From the NCBI RefSeq assembly GCF_005405905.1, contig NZ_BJHU01000059.1, positions 62,433-126,432 of the forward strand: DNA of 64,000 nt, given 5' to 3'. Below, in pieces: positions 1-8,664 of the stretch (within the stretch, counting starts at the first letter, position 1; each line of letters begins with the position of its first letter). The notes under the pieces were generated by a model that saw nothing but the letters and a program-made list of their open reading frames with translations, made no database searches and had not been told where the DNA came from. This DNA comes from Acidovorax sp. NB1. GTDB lineage: Bacteria; Pseudomonadota; Gammaproteobacteria; Burkholderiales; Burkholderiaceae_C. Position numbers and translations under genes: made by a program.

Positions 1-83
1 GCCCCGCCGCACGGGTGGCGTCCCCCTTCCGCATCGCGCAGTGATGCCAGAGAAGGGGGAAGCGGCGAAGCCGCTCAGGGGGA
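1..83 (-). repeat. Stop-adjacent GC-rich repeat, copy 1
   Basis: Read on the minus strand, this starts three bases after the stop codon of the deacetylase gene with CCCCCTGAGCGGC, continues through CCCCCTTCTC and a hairpin around GCGCGATGCGG, and ends in GGGGGACGCC and GGCGGGGC. Four other copies lie at 3058-3245, 19153-19275, 22893-22984 and 25849-25961, each just after a stop codon. The window starts inside or at the end of this copy. Function is unknown; the position suggests a role at mRNA 3' ends. Confidence 0.75.
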
Positions 84-86
84 TAG

Positions 87-1040
87 TCACAAATCCGCGA
101 GGACGCGCAGGTGGCTCTCCACACTGCGCGCCAGCGGCCCCATCACGTAGCCGCCTTCCAGGCAGGACACGATACGGCCCTTGGCATAGCGGCGGGCCAC
201 ATCCTTCACGCGCTGGGTGATCCAGGCGTAGTCCTGCTCGGTCAGGCCCAACTGGCCCATGTCGTCCTCGCGGTGGCCGTCAAAGCCTGCGCTCACAAAA
301 ATCATCTCGGGTTTGAAGGCCTCCAGCCGGGGCATCCACATCATTTCGATGATCTCCCGGATATCCATGCCGCGCGTGTAAGCAGGCACGGGCACGTTGA
401 CCATGTTGGGTGCCGGGTCCTGGTCGCCACTGTAGGGGTAGAACGGGTGCTGGAAGATGCTGACCATCAGCGCACGCGGGTCGCCCGCCAGGATGTCTTC
501 GGTGCCGTTGCCGTGGTGCACATCAAAGTCCACGACGGCCACACGCTGCAGGTTGTAGCGCTGCAGCGCATATTTGGCGGCCACGGCCACGTTATTGAAA
601 AAGCAGAACCCCATGGCCTTGTCGCGGCAGGCGTGGTGGCCCGGGGGCCGCACCGAGCAGAACGCGTTTTCGACCTCGCCCGCCATCACGGCGTCGGTGG
701 CGGCCAGGGCTGCACCGGCAGCGCGCAGCGAGGCCTTCCAGGTGTGGGCGTTGATGGAGGTATCGGTGTCGATCTGCGCGTAGTTCGGGCCACCGGCCAT
801 CAGCTCTTCATTGAGCCGGTCGGACAGGCCCCGCAGCGCCGCAACGTGCATGCGGCCGTGGGCCAGCTCGATGTCGGCCAGCGAGGCTTCGGGCGCCTCG
901 TAGCGCTCCAGTGCATCGGCCACGCCGGTGATCAGCAAACGGTCTTCGATGGCATCGAGCCGTTCAGGACATTCGGGGTGCCCCGGGCCCATCTCGTGCT
1001 TCCAACAATCCCGGTGGGTGAAATAGCCCGTCTTGCTCAC
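87..1040 (-). CDS. Histone deacetylase-family (acetoin-utilisation type) zinc deacetylase
   Basis: A 317-residue cytoplasmic member of the arginase/deacetylase superfamily. The family hydrolyses acetyl groups from acetyl-lysine or acetyl-polyamines with a catalytic zinc. The key motifs are all visible: RPPGHHA with the paired histidines near residues 135-136, DFDVHHGNGT (zinc ligands Asp173 and His175), SAGFDGH with Asp254, and LEGGY near 296. I start at GTG 1040 because GGGG lies seven bases upstream; a TTG at 1046 is in frame but too close to that site. It is divergent from the moxR-like gene with only 42 bases between the starts. The substrate cannot be told from sequence; acetylpolyamine amidohydrolase is an alternative. 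Confidence 0.9.
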   Translation of the reverse strand: MSKTGYFTHRDCWKHEMGPGHPECPERLDAIEDRLLITGVADALERYEAPEASLADIELAHGRMHVAALRGLSDRLNEELMAGGPNYAQIDTDTSINAHTWKASLRAAGAALAATDAVMAGEVENAFCSVRPPGHHACRDKAMGFCFFNNVAVAAKYALQRYNLQRVAVVDFDVHHGNGTEDILAGDPRALMVSIFQHPFYPYSGDQDPAPNMVNVPVPAYTRGMDIREIIEMMWMPRLEAFKPEMIFVSAGFDGHREDDMGQLGLTEQDYAWITQRVKDVARRYAKGRIVSCLEGGYVMGPLARSVESHLRVLADL

Positions 1041-1082
1041 AGTCAATCCCCGTGTCTCAATTTTTTAGGATAACGTCGCGCC

Positions 1083-2003
<921 letters not shown>

Positions 2004-2022
2004 GAAAACCGTGGCGATTCCC

Positions 2023-3048
2023 ATGGACCCGGCTGCCCCCGCCCCCTGGCGTACCGCCCTCGCCCGGCTGAGCCCGCTGGCGCCCTTTCGCAAGCGCTTC
2101 CAGCAGTGGTGGCAGGCGCGCCTGCCGCTGAACGACACCCTGCTGCTCACCCAGCGCAATGTCTACATCCTGCCCACCAGCTCGGGCTGGATGCTGGCGC
2201 TGACACTGGTCGTTTTGCTGGTGGCGTCCATCAACTACCAGCTCAACCTGGGCTACCTGCTCACCTTTTTGCTAGCAGGCAGTGCGGCTGCGGGCATGCA
2301 CATCTGCCACGCCAACCTGCGGGGCCTGACGCTGCACCTGAAGGCGCCCGAGCCCCAGTTCATGGGCACGAGCACGGCGTTTGAGTTGCAGCTGTCGAGC
2401 GAACGCAAGTCGCCGCGCTACGGCATTGCGCTGTCGGTGCATGGCACGGGCAAGGCCGAGCACCACTGGGCCTGGACCGACGTGCCCGCCCAGGGGCAGG
2501 CCAGTGTGCAGGTGGCCTTCCGCCCCACGCGCCGGGGCCTGCACCGCGTGCCCACGCTCACGGCAGAAACACGCTTCCCGCTCGGCACTTTCCGCGTCTG
2601 GACGTACTGGCGCCCGGCTTCCGAGGTGCTGGTCTACCCCGCGCCCGAGGTGCCCGCGCCCCCGCTGCCCCCCGGGGAGCCCCGTGCGGGTGGCACGGGC
2701 AGCGCGCCGTCGCAGGGCATTGGCGAGTTCGACGGCGTGCGGGCCTACCGGCGTGGCGACCCGCTCAAGCTGGTGGTGTGGAAAAAGGCCGCCAAGTCGC
2801 TGGCCACCGGCACCGACGACCTGGTGAGCCGCGACGCCCAGCAGGCCCAGCGCCATGAGCTGTGGCTGGACCTGGCCCGTGCCGCCCTGCCCGACCACGA
2901 AGCCCGCGTCTCACGCCTGACGGCCTGGGTGCTGCAGGCCGACCGGCTGGGCCTGGACTACGGCCTGCGCCTGCCCGGCGCCGAAATCGCCCCCGACACC
3001 GGGGCCGCCCACCGCAGACGTTGCCTGGAGGCACTGGCACTGTGTTGA
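2023..3048 (+). CDS. DUF58 domain protein
   Basis: A 341-residue protein with two hydrophobic segments at about residues 50-90, followed by a soluble domain carrying the DUF58 signature: GIGEFDGVRAYRRGDPLK then VVWKKAAK at about 235-265. DUF58 proteins are VWA-like partners of MoxR ATPases, and this gene follows moxR by 19 bases, so the two are surely co-transcribed. I chose ATG 2023; GTG 2011 is in frame and possible, since neither has a clear ribosome-binding site. The longer open frame running back into moxR is not coding. The biochemical role of DUF58 is not established. Confidence 0.87.
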   Translation: MDPAAPAPWRTALARLSPLAPFRKRFQQWWQARLPLNDTLLLTQRNVYILPTSSGWMLALTLVVLLVASINYQLNLGYLLTFLLAGSAAAGMHICHANLRGLTLHLKAPEPQFMGTSTAFELQLSSERKSPRYGIALSVHGTGKAEHHWAWTDVPAQGQASVQVAFRPTRRGLHRVPTLTAETRFPLGTFRVWTYWRPASEVLVYPAPEVPAPPLPPGEPRAGGTGSAPSQGIGEFDGVRAYRRGDPLKLVVWKKAAKSLATGTDDLVSRDAQQAQRHELWLDLARAALPDHEARVSRLTAWVLQADRLGLDYGLRLPGAEIAPDTGAAHRRRCLEALALC

Positions 3049-3057
3049 TAGGGAACA

Positions 3058-3245
3058 CCCCCCTGAGCGGCTGCAAGTCTCGGGGCGTCCGCCAGAGTCG
3101 GCCGCTCTTCGCTGCCGTCCAAGCCTGCGCAGGCAGGCTTGGAGCCGCGGCGCTCAGCCCCCGCTCTCGCAGCGCTGCGCGCTGCGGGCAGGGGGACGCA
3201 GCCCTCGCTGCGGGGCGGCCCTTGCTTGGCTGCTCTGGCGCTGGG
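3058..3245 (+). repeat. Stop-adjacent GC-rich repeat, copy 2 (interrupted)
   Basis: It begins about nine bases after the DUF58 stop with CCCCCCTGAGCGGC, is then interrupted by unrelated sequence that includes a hairpin (AAGCCTGC / GCAGGCTT), and resumes at about 3166 with CCCCGCTCTCGCAGCGC through AGGGGGACGC, GCTGCGGGGCGGCCCTTGC. Together with the next repeat it fills most of the 377-base gap before tgpA. No gene is seen here. Confidence 0.6.
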
Positions 3246-3339
3246 TCGCGCCAGTTTCGTAGGCTGCAGGTGAAGCGCAGCGCAGTGGGGAGCGGAAATG
3301 ACAGACAGTGAAGCACTGATAAAAAACACAATCAAAACA

Positions 3340-3402
3340 GCCTCCTGCGCGCGACCACATTGCCTTTATAGCTACCAATTCAATAGCAAACAAATGGCAT
3401 CG
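3340..3402 (-). repeat. Dispersed ~60-bp repeat, divergent copy
   Basis: On the minus strand it carries TTGCTATTGAATTGG, GTAGCTATAAAGGC, CGCGCGC and a GCTGTTTTGATTG tail, matching the layout GATAGCT...GCGC...CGCGC...poly-A/T of the other copies. It overlaps the leader of the tgpA-like gene and could carry its promoter. Assignment is by layout rather than strong identity. Confidence 0.45.
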
Positions 3403-3425
3403 TGCCTGGGACCATCCCCACAACC

Positions 3426-5474
3426 ATGACCCTGCGCCAAACCCTCCACGCCCTGCCCCGCGACGCCCGCGACACGCTGTTCCTGTTGTGTGTGATCGCC
3501 TGGGTGATCGCGCCGCAGGTCAACGTGTTGCCCGTCTGGGCCAGCCTGCTCGCGGGCAGCCTGCTGCTGTGGCGCGGCTGGCTGGCCTGGAAGGGGCGGC
3601 CCCTGCCCACACGCTGGGTGCTGGCCATTCCGCTGATCCTGGCCGTGGGTGGCACGCTGTACACACACCGCACCATCCTGGGCCGCGACGCGGGCGTGAC
3701 GCTGATCGTGATGCTGCTGGCGCTCAAGATGCTGGAGCTGCGCGCGCGGCGCGATGCGATGGTGGTGTTCTTCCTGGGCTTCTTCACGATGCTCAGCAAC
3801 TTCTTCTTCTCGCAGTCGCTGTTCACCGCCGCCGCCATGCTGGTGGCGCTGCTGGGGCTGCTGGCGGCTGTGGTCAACGCGCACATGCCCGTGGGCCGGC
3901 CGCCGCTGGCGCTCACACTGCGCACCGCAGGCACCATGGCGCTGCTGGGCGCGCCCATCATGGCCGCGCTGTTCATGCTGTTTCCGCGCATGGCGCCGCT
4001 GTGGGGCATGCCCAGCGACACCATGGCCGGGCGCAGCGGGCTGTCGGGTGTCATGAAGGTGGGCAACATCGCCGAACTGGCGCTGGACGACAGCGTGGCC
4101 ATGCGGGTGCGCTTTGACACCCCCAACGGCGCCGCGCCGCCGCAAAACGAGCTGTACTTTCGCGGGCCGGTATTCGGTGCTTTCGACGGCGTCGAGTGGC
4201 ACCCACTGGGCACACGCGGCGGCGACATCCTGCAGTCGAGCCCCGGCACCGCCGCCAACCTGCAGGTGCGCGGCGAGCCCGTGCGCTACGAAGTCACCCT
4301 GGAAGCCCACCAGCGCCCCTGGCTGCTGCTGATGGATGCAGCCGTGAACAAGCCCGCCGTCTCCGGCATGGACACGCTGATGACGCAGGACCTGCAGTGG
4401 CTCACCAACCGCCCCATCACCGCCGTGGTGCGCTACAAGGCCGAGAGCTACCCCCAGTTCAGCCATGGCACCAGCGCCCCCACCCGCAGCCTGCGCGCCT
4501 ACACCGAGCTGCCCGCAGGCTTCAACCCCCGTACGCTGGCGCTGGCCCAGCAAATGCGCAATGACCCGCAGATCGCCCCCAACCCCAGCCAGGACAACGC
4601 CGAGGCCCTGGTCAATGCCGCGCTGGCCCGCCTGCGCACCGGCGGCTACACCTACACGCTGGAGCCCGGCGTGTACGGCCAGCACACGGCCGACGAATTC
4701 TGGTTCGACCGCAAAGAAGGGTTCTGCGAACACATCGCCTCGTCCTTTGTGGTGCTGATGCGCGCACTCGACATCCCGGCCCGCATCGTGACCGGCTACC
4801 AGGGCGGCGACCGCAACCCCGTGGACGGCCTCTGGACGGTGCGCCAGAGCGATGCCCATGCCTGGGCCGAAGTCTGGTTGGCCGGGCGCGGCTGGGTGCG
4901 GGTGGACCCCACGGGCGCCGTGGCCCCCGGGCGCACCGGCGCCTTCGAACGGCTGCGCGCCCCGCAAGGCGCGCTGGCAGCGGCCGTGGGCACCGTCCTC
5001 AGCCCCGGCCTGGCCCAGAGCGTGCGCGCCGTGTGGGAGGCCGTGAACAACAGCTGGAACCAGTGGGTGCTCAACTACACCCAAAGCCGCCAGCTCGACC
5101 TGCTCAAGGCACTGGGCTTTGAAGCCCCCAGCTGGCAGGACCTGACCATGGTGCTGGGCTTCCTGGTCATCTTCGCGGCCCTGGGCGGCATGGCCTGGAG
5201 CCTGTGGGAACGCAGCCAGCACGACCCCTGGCTGCGCCTGCTGGCCCGCGCGCGCCAACGCCTGGCCCGCGCCGGGCTGGTGCTGCCGCCCACCCTGCCC
5301 CCCCGCGCCATGGCCGAGCGGGTGCAGGCACAATTCGGCGCGCCCGCTGCGGCGGTGGCCGACTGGCTGCTGCGCCTGGAGCGCCTGCGCTACGCGCCCC
5401 AGCCCGACACCGCCCTGAACGATTTGCGGCGTGAGTTCCGCACCATGCCTTGGCCCCCAGCCCCCAAACCTTGA
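3426..5474 (+). CDS. tgpA: TgpA-type membrane transglutaminase (DUF3488 + transglutaminase-like)
   Basis: A 682-residue inner-membrane protein. Residues 15-190 hold six or so hydrophobic helices (DUF3488), followed by a periplasmic transglutaminase-like domain with an intact Cys-His-Asp triad: Cys434 in GFCEH, His478 in SDAHAWAEVW and Asp494 in VDPTGA. One more membrane helix lies near 575-595 and a DUF4129-like tail follows. TgpA proteins have protein-glutamine gamma-glutamyltransferase activity, and their genes follow moxR-DUF58. I chose ATG 3426 (MTLRQTL); GTG 3402 is in frame. The gap of about 380 bases to DUF58 is larger than usual for this cluster and is filled with repeats, so a separate promoter is likely. 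Confidence 0.88.
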   Translation: MTLRQTLHALPRDARDTLFLLCVIAWVIAPQVNVLPVWASLLAGSLLLWRGWLAWKGRPLPTRWVLAIPLILAVGGTLYTHRTILGRDAGVTLIVMLLALKMLELRARRDAMVVFFLGFFTMLSNFFFSQSLFTAAAMLVALLGLLAAVVNAHMPVGRPPLALTLRTAGTMALLGAPIMAALFMLFPRMAPLWGMPSDTMAGRSGLSGVMKVGNIAELALDDSVAMRVRFDTPNGAAPPQNELYFRGPVFGAFDGVEWHPLGTRGGDILQSSPGTAANLQVRGEPVRYEVTLEAHQRPWLLLMDAAVNKPAVSGMDTLMTQDLQWLTNRPITAVVRYKAESYPQFSHGTSAPTRSLRAYTELPAGFNPRTLALAQQMRNDPQIAPNPSQDNAEALVNAALARLRTGGYTYTLEPGVYGQHTADEFWFDRKEGFCEHIASSFVVLMRALDIPARIVTGYQGGDRNPVDGLWTVRQSDAHAWAEVWLAGRGWVRVDPTGAVAPGRTGAFERLRAPQGALAAAVGTVLSPGLAQSVRAVWEAVNNSWNQWVLNYTQSRQLDLLKALGFEAPSWQDLTMVLGFLVIFAALGGMAWSLWERSQHDPWLRLLARARQRLARAGLVLPPTLPPRAMAERVQAQFGAPAAAVADWLLRLERLRYAPQPDTALNDLRREFRTMPWPPAPKP

Positions 5475-5482
5475 CCCCGGAC

Positions 5483-6565
5483 ATGCCGAAGACCCACCGA
5501 TCGATTGCCCTCATTGCTACGCTATTGATAGCTGCTTGCGCAATACCAGCAGGCGCGAAGCCCGAAAAACCCTCAAAAAACACCAGCGCCAGGCAGCCTG
5601 CGGTGTTCTACGCCTCGCGCCCCGAGGCCCTGCAGTTTGCCGACGACCTTGCCGCACGCCGCAACCTGGACCGCGAATGGGTGCGCCAGGCAATTGGCCA
5701 GGCACAGTTCCTGCCCCAGGTGCCCAAGCTCATGCTGCCGCCCGCCAAGGGCACGGCCAAGAACTGGCGCGTGTACCGCAGCCGCTTTGTCGAGCCGATC
5801 CGCATCCGTGCGGGCGTGCGCTTCTGGCAGCAGAACCAGGCGGCGCTGGAGCGCGCCGAGCGCGAATACGGCGTGCCCGCCGAAACCATCGTGGGCATCA
5901 TCGGCGTGGAGACCATCTACGGCCAACAGATGGGCAACTTCCGCGTGATGGACGCGCTGGCCACGCTGGCGTTCGACTTCCCTGCAGCCCACCCGCGTGC
6001 CCAGGAGCGCGCCGACTTCTTCCGCCGCGAGCTGGAGCAGTTCTTGAGCTTCACCAACCGCAGCAACACCGACCCCTTCGAGCCGCGCGGCAGCTACGCC
6101 GGAGCCATGGGCCTGGGCCAGTTCATGCCATCGAGCTGGGTGCGCTATGCGATCGACTTCGACGGCGACGGCCGCGTGGACCTGTTCAACAGCCCGGCCG
6201 ACGCGATCGGCTCGGTGGCCAACTATTTCCGGGGCCACGGCTGGACGCCCGGCATGCCCACGCACTTTGGCGTGCAATTCGACACCGCACGCCTGCAGCT
6301 GGACGAGCTGCTCGCCCCCGACATCCTGCCCACCTTCAGCGCAGCCAGCATGCTGGCCAAGGGCGCCGTGCTCGACGCCGCAGGCGCACAGCACACCGGC
6401 CCGCTGGCGCTGGTAGAACTGCAAAACGGCAGCGATGCGCCCAGCTACGTGGCAGGCACCGAAAACTTCTATGCCATCACGCGCTACAACTGGTCCAGCT
6501 ACTACGCAATGGCGGTGATCGAGCTGGGGCGCGAGGTGGCCGCAGCGCGCAACCCGGCACAGTGA
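5483..6565 (+). CDS. mltB: Membrane-bound lytic murein transglycosylase B-like lipoprotein
   Basis: A 360-residue GH103-type lytic transglycosylase that cleaves peptidoglycan to anhydromuropeptides. The catalytic glutamate is Glu143 in GVETIYG, and the substrate-groove motif GAMGLGQFMPSSW and DGDGRVDLFNSPADAIGSV follow. ATG 5483 gives a signal peptide with a lipobox (LIAAC, Cys20), so it is probably an outer-membrane lipoprotein. TTG 5450 is an in-frame alternative. The start lies nine bases after the tgpA stop. Oddly, the codons of the signal peptide and lipobox lie inside a copy of the dispersed ~60-bp repeat, so that repeat supplies the export signal or replaced an earlier one. Confidence 0.9.
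   Translation: MPKTHRSIALIATLLIAACAIPAGAKPEKPSKNTSARQPAVFYASRPEALQFADDLAARRNLDREWVRQAIGQAQFLPQVPKLMLPPAKGTAKNWRVYRSRFVEPIRIRAGVRFWQQNQAALERAEREYGVPAETIVGIIGVETIYGQQMGNFRVMDALATLAFDFPAAHPRAQERADFFRRELEQFLSFTNRSNTDPFEPRGSYAGAMGLGQFMPSSWVRYAIDFDGDGRVDLFNSPADAIGSVANYFRGHGWTPGMPTHFGVQFDTARLQLDELLAPDILPTFSAASMLAKGAVLDAAGAQHTGPLALVELQNGSDAPSYVAGTENFYAITRYNWSSYYAMAVIELGREVAAARNPAQ
5512..5575 (+). repeat. Dispersed ~60-bp repeat inside the mltB signal peptide
   Basis: It contains GCTACGCTATTGATAGCTG, CTTGCGCAA, TACCAGCAGGCGC and AGCCCGAAAAACC. The second half is nearly identical to the copy at 21020-21082 (TACCAGCAGGCGC, AGCCCAAAAAACC). It is translated in frame as part of the lipoprotein signal and the first mature residues. 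Confidence 0.8.
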
Positions 6566-6614
6566 GGGGCAAGAGGACGGCTGCGCTACAGCACTGCCAC
6601 CCCAATAGTGCCCG

Positions 6615-7961
6615 TCAGGGCCGTTGCATGGTGCAGCTGTGCGGCTGCTGCGCCTTGGCGGCGGGGATCTGCCGCACCACGCGGAAGCCGTAGCCCGAGC
6701 CTTCCACGTCGAACTTCACGCCGGGTGCGCCCTTCTTGTCCATCACGCCCACCACCAGCGCCTGCTGGAACTGGTGGTCCGCCGCACGCATGCTGCCGCC
6801 CTGGCCGGAGAGCTGCACGTTGGCGTTCTCCATCTGCCGCGCGATGGCCAGCGTGTCGGTGCTGCCCGCGCGCTCGATGGACTGGGCCAGCGCCTCGACC
6901 ATGAGCTGCATGCGCATATGCACGTAGTCGTCCTGCGGCTTGGGGAAGCGCGCGCGGAAGGACTGATAGAACGCCTCGCTCTGCGCGCCTGGCACATTGG
7001 GCAGCCAGTCGGCCACAGCCACCACCTTGCCGATGCCGGCGTCACCCATTGCAGCCGGTGCCCCCAGCGCATTGCCGTAGAAGGTGTAGAAGCTGCCTTC
7101 GTAACCCACCTCGCGTGCGGCCTTGACCAGCAGGGTCAGGTCGTTGCCCCAGTTGCCAGTGACCACGGCCTGCGCGCCGCTGGTCTTGATCTTCACGGCA
7201 TAGGGCGCGAAGTCCTTCACGCGACCGATGGGGTGCAGCTCTTCCCCCACCACGGCCACATCGGGGCGCTGCGCAGTCAACTGCTTCCTGGCCTCGCGCA
7301 GCACGGCCTGGCCAAAGCTGTAGTCCTGGCCGATGAGGTAGACGCTCTTGAGGTTTTTGTCCTCGCGCATCACGTCCATCAGCGCGGCCATGCGCATGTC
7401 GGCATGGGCATCGAAGCGGAAGTGCCAGAAGCTGCACTTCTCGTTGGTAAGGATGGGGTCCACCGCCGAGTAGTTGAGGAACAGCACACGCTTGTTCGGC
7501 TCGCGCTCGTTGTGCTTGTTGATGGCCTCGATCAGCACTGCCGCCGTAGCCGACGAATTGCCCTGCAGGATGACCTGCGCGCCATCGTCGATGGCAGCGC
7601 GCAGTGCCGACAACGCTTCTTCGTTCTGGCCCTTGCTGTCATAGCGCTCCAACACGAGTGGGCGGGGGCCGCCGCTGCTGGCGGGCAGCTGCACGCCGCC
7701 GCGCGCGTTCACGCGCTCCATCGCCCAGTACACGTTGCGGTAGACCGCCTCGCCCGTGTTGGAGAACGCACCCGACAGGCTTTCGATGAGGGCCACCTTG
7801 ACGGGCCGGGCCTGGCTGGCTGCGGCGGCTGGCGCCGGGGCTTGCGCCCAGCTGGCGGACACGGGGGCCATGGCGCCCGCCACTGCCAAAGCAGCGGCCC
7901 AAGCGGTGTGACGTAATGCTGCTGCGCCCGATTTCAAGCCCACGGCTTGCAATTTATTCAT
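6615..7961 (-). CDS. LivK-type periplasmic ABC substrate-binding protein
   Basis: A 448-residue exported binding protein of the branched-chain amino acid/amide family (type I periplasmic fold). A signal peptide with hydrophobic core AAALAVAGAMAPVSA and a cleavage site after SWA spans residues 1-35; the mature part starts with VKVALIESLSGAFSN. The start is ATG 7961, with AGGGA about eleven bases upstream; an earlier in-frame codon at 8000 would put charged residues ahead of the signal. It has no permease or ATPase neighbours and may serve the livHMGF system at 11-14 kb or act alone. Its ligand is unknown. Confidence 0.85.
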   Translation of the reverse strand: MNKLQAVGLKSGAAALRHTAWAAALAVAGAMAPVSASWAQAPAPAAAASQARPVKVALIESLSGAFSNTGEAVYRNVYWAMERVNARGGVQLPASSGGPRPLVLERYDSKGQNEEALSALRAAIDDGAQVILQGNSSATAAVLIEAINKHNEREPNKRVLFLNYSAVDPILTNEKCSFWHFRFDAHADMRMAALMDVMREDKNLKSVYLIGQDYSFGQAVLREARKQLTAQRPDVAVVGEELHPIGRVKDFAPYAVKIKTSGAQAVVTGNWGNDLTLLVKAAREVGYEGSFYTFYGNALGAPAAMGDAGIGKVVAVADWLPNVPGAQSEAFYQSFRARFPKPQDDYVHMRMQLMVEALAQSIERAGSTDTLAIARQMENANVQLSGQGGSMRAADHQFQQALVVGVMDKKGAPGVKFDVEGSGYGFRVVRQIPAAKAQQPHSCTMQRP

Positions 7962-8054
7962 GCCACTTTTTCCCTTGAAAAGCGACGCGGGCGTACACAA
8001 ATTCTTGGCATGCGGCGACCACGTCGAGAGCCGCGCAGTTTATAGGAGTTACCC

Positions 8055-8444
8055 ATGATCTTCGCCCCTGTGATCCGCCGCGCCGCCTACGCCCAGGCCC
8101 CCCGTTCTGCCGACCTCGCGCTGCAGCGTTTTCTGATGGGCGCGCTGGCAGAGCCCGCTGCAGCCGGTTCCGCAGGCTGCACCGTCACGCAGGACGACAA
8201 GGCCACCACCTTGCAGCTGGACGTGCCCGGCCTGGCCCGCGAGCAGCTCTCGATCAGCATCGAAGGCAATGTGGTGCGCCTGCAGAGTGTGGAAGGCGCC
8301 CCGCGCCAAGTGCAGCGCGCCTGGGAGCTGGCCGCCGACATCGATGCCGCCCACAGCAGCGCCAAGCTCGAAAACGGCGTGCTGACGCTGACCCTGGCCA
8401 AGGTGGAACCTGCCAGCAAGGCCACCACGCTCACGATCCAATAA
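8055..8444 (+). CDS. Hsp20-family small heat-shock protein
   Basis: A 129-residue alpha-crystallin-type chaperone that holds unfolding proteins in an ATP-independent way. The core runs from about residue 40 to 125: DVPGLAREQLSISIEGN followed by the C-terminal beta-strand motif LENGVLTLTLAKVEP. Family members usually have an (A/V)xNGxLxxxxPK-like stretch, and here LENGVLTLTLAKVEP fits. A C-terminal IxI is weak (LTIQ). It is divergent from the LivK-like gene, has AGGAG seven bases upstream of ATG, and is followed by a strong terminator, so it is a single-gene unit. Confidence 0.87.
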   Translation: MIFAPVIRRAAYAQAPRSADLALQRFLMGALAEPAAAGSAGCTVTQDDKATTLQLDVPGLAREQLSISIEGNVVRLQSVEGAPRQVQRAWELAADIDAAHSSAKLENGVLTLTLAKVEPASKATTLTIQ

Positions 8445-8460
8445 CTACCAGATTGATAGC

Positions 8461-8498
8461 AAAAAAGGCCCGTACCGCGCGCGGTAAGGGCCTTTTTC
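8461..8498 (+). terminator. Rho-independent terminator after hsp20
   Basis: GGCCCGTACCGC pairs with GCGGTAAGGGCC across a GC-rich loop, with a run of A before and CCTTTTTCTT after. The A-run and the GATAGC just upstream belong to a short copy of the dispersed ~60-bp repeat. Confidence 0.85.
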
Positions 8499-8526
8499 TT
8501 TGCTGAAATGACCGCCTGCCTCAGGC

Positions 8527-8640
8527 TCACTCATGCCGCAGCGCATCGATGGGGTCCATGCGCGCCGCGCGCCGCGCCGGAAAGTAGCCAAACACCACAC
8601 CAATCCCGGCCGAAAACAGGAACGACAGCAGGCTACCCTA
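8527..8640 (-). pseudogene. Remnant of a MacB/FtsX-type ABC permease C-terminus
   Basis: The minus strand translates to [16 protein letters not shown] then [19 protein letters not shown] and a stop at 8527-8529. This is the invariant C-terminus of MacB-type efflux permeases (FGxxPARRAAxLDPIxALRxE). Upstream the frame meets a TAG at about 8638 and homology stops. Only about 36 codons remain, trapped between the hsp20 terminator and the AraC gene, so the rest of a macB-like gene has been lost by deletion or rearrangement. Confidence 0.8.
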
Positions 8641-8664
8641 GGTTGAACAAGTACGGCACGCCCC

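Noticed and set aside
3372-5333. A 653-codon open frame on the minus strand across tgpA
   Set aside because: It is a shadow of the GC-rich plus-strand gene: composition is His/Gln/Gly-rich without any domain, and the plus-strand frame has a full catalytic triad.
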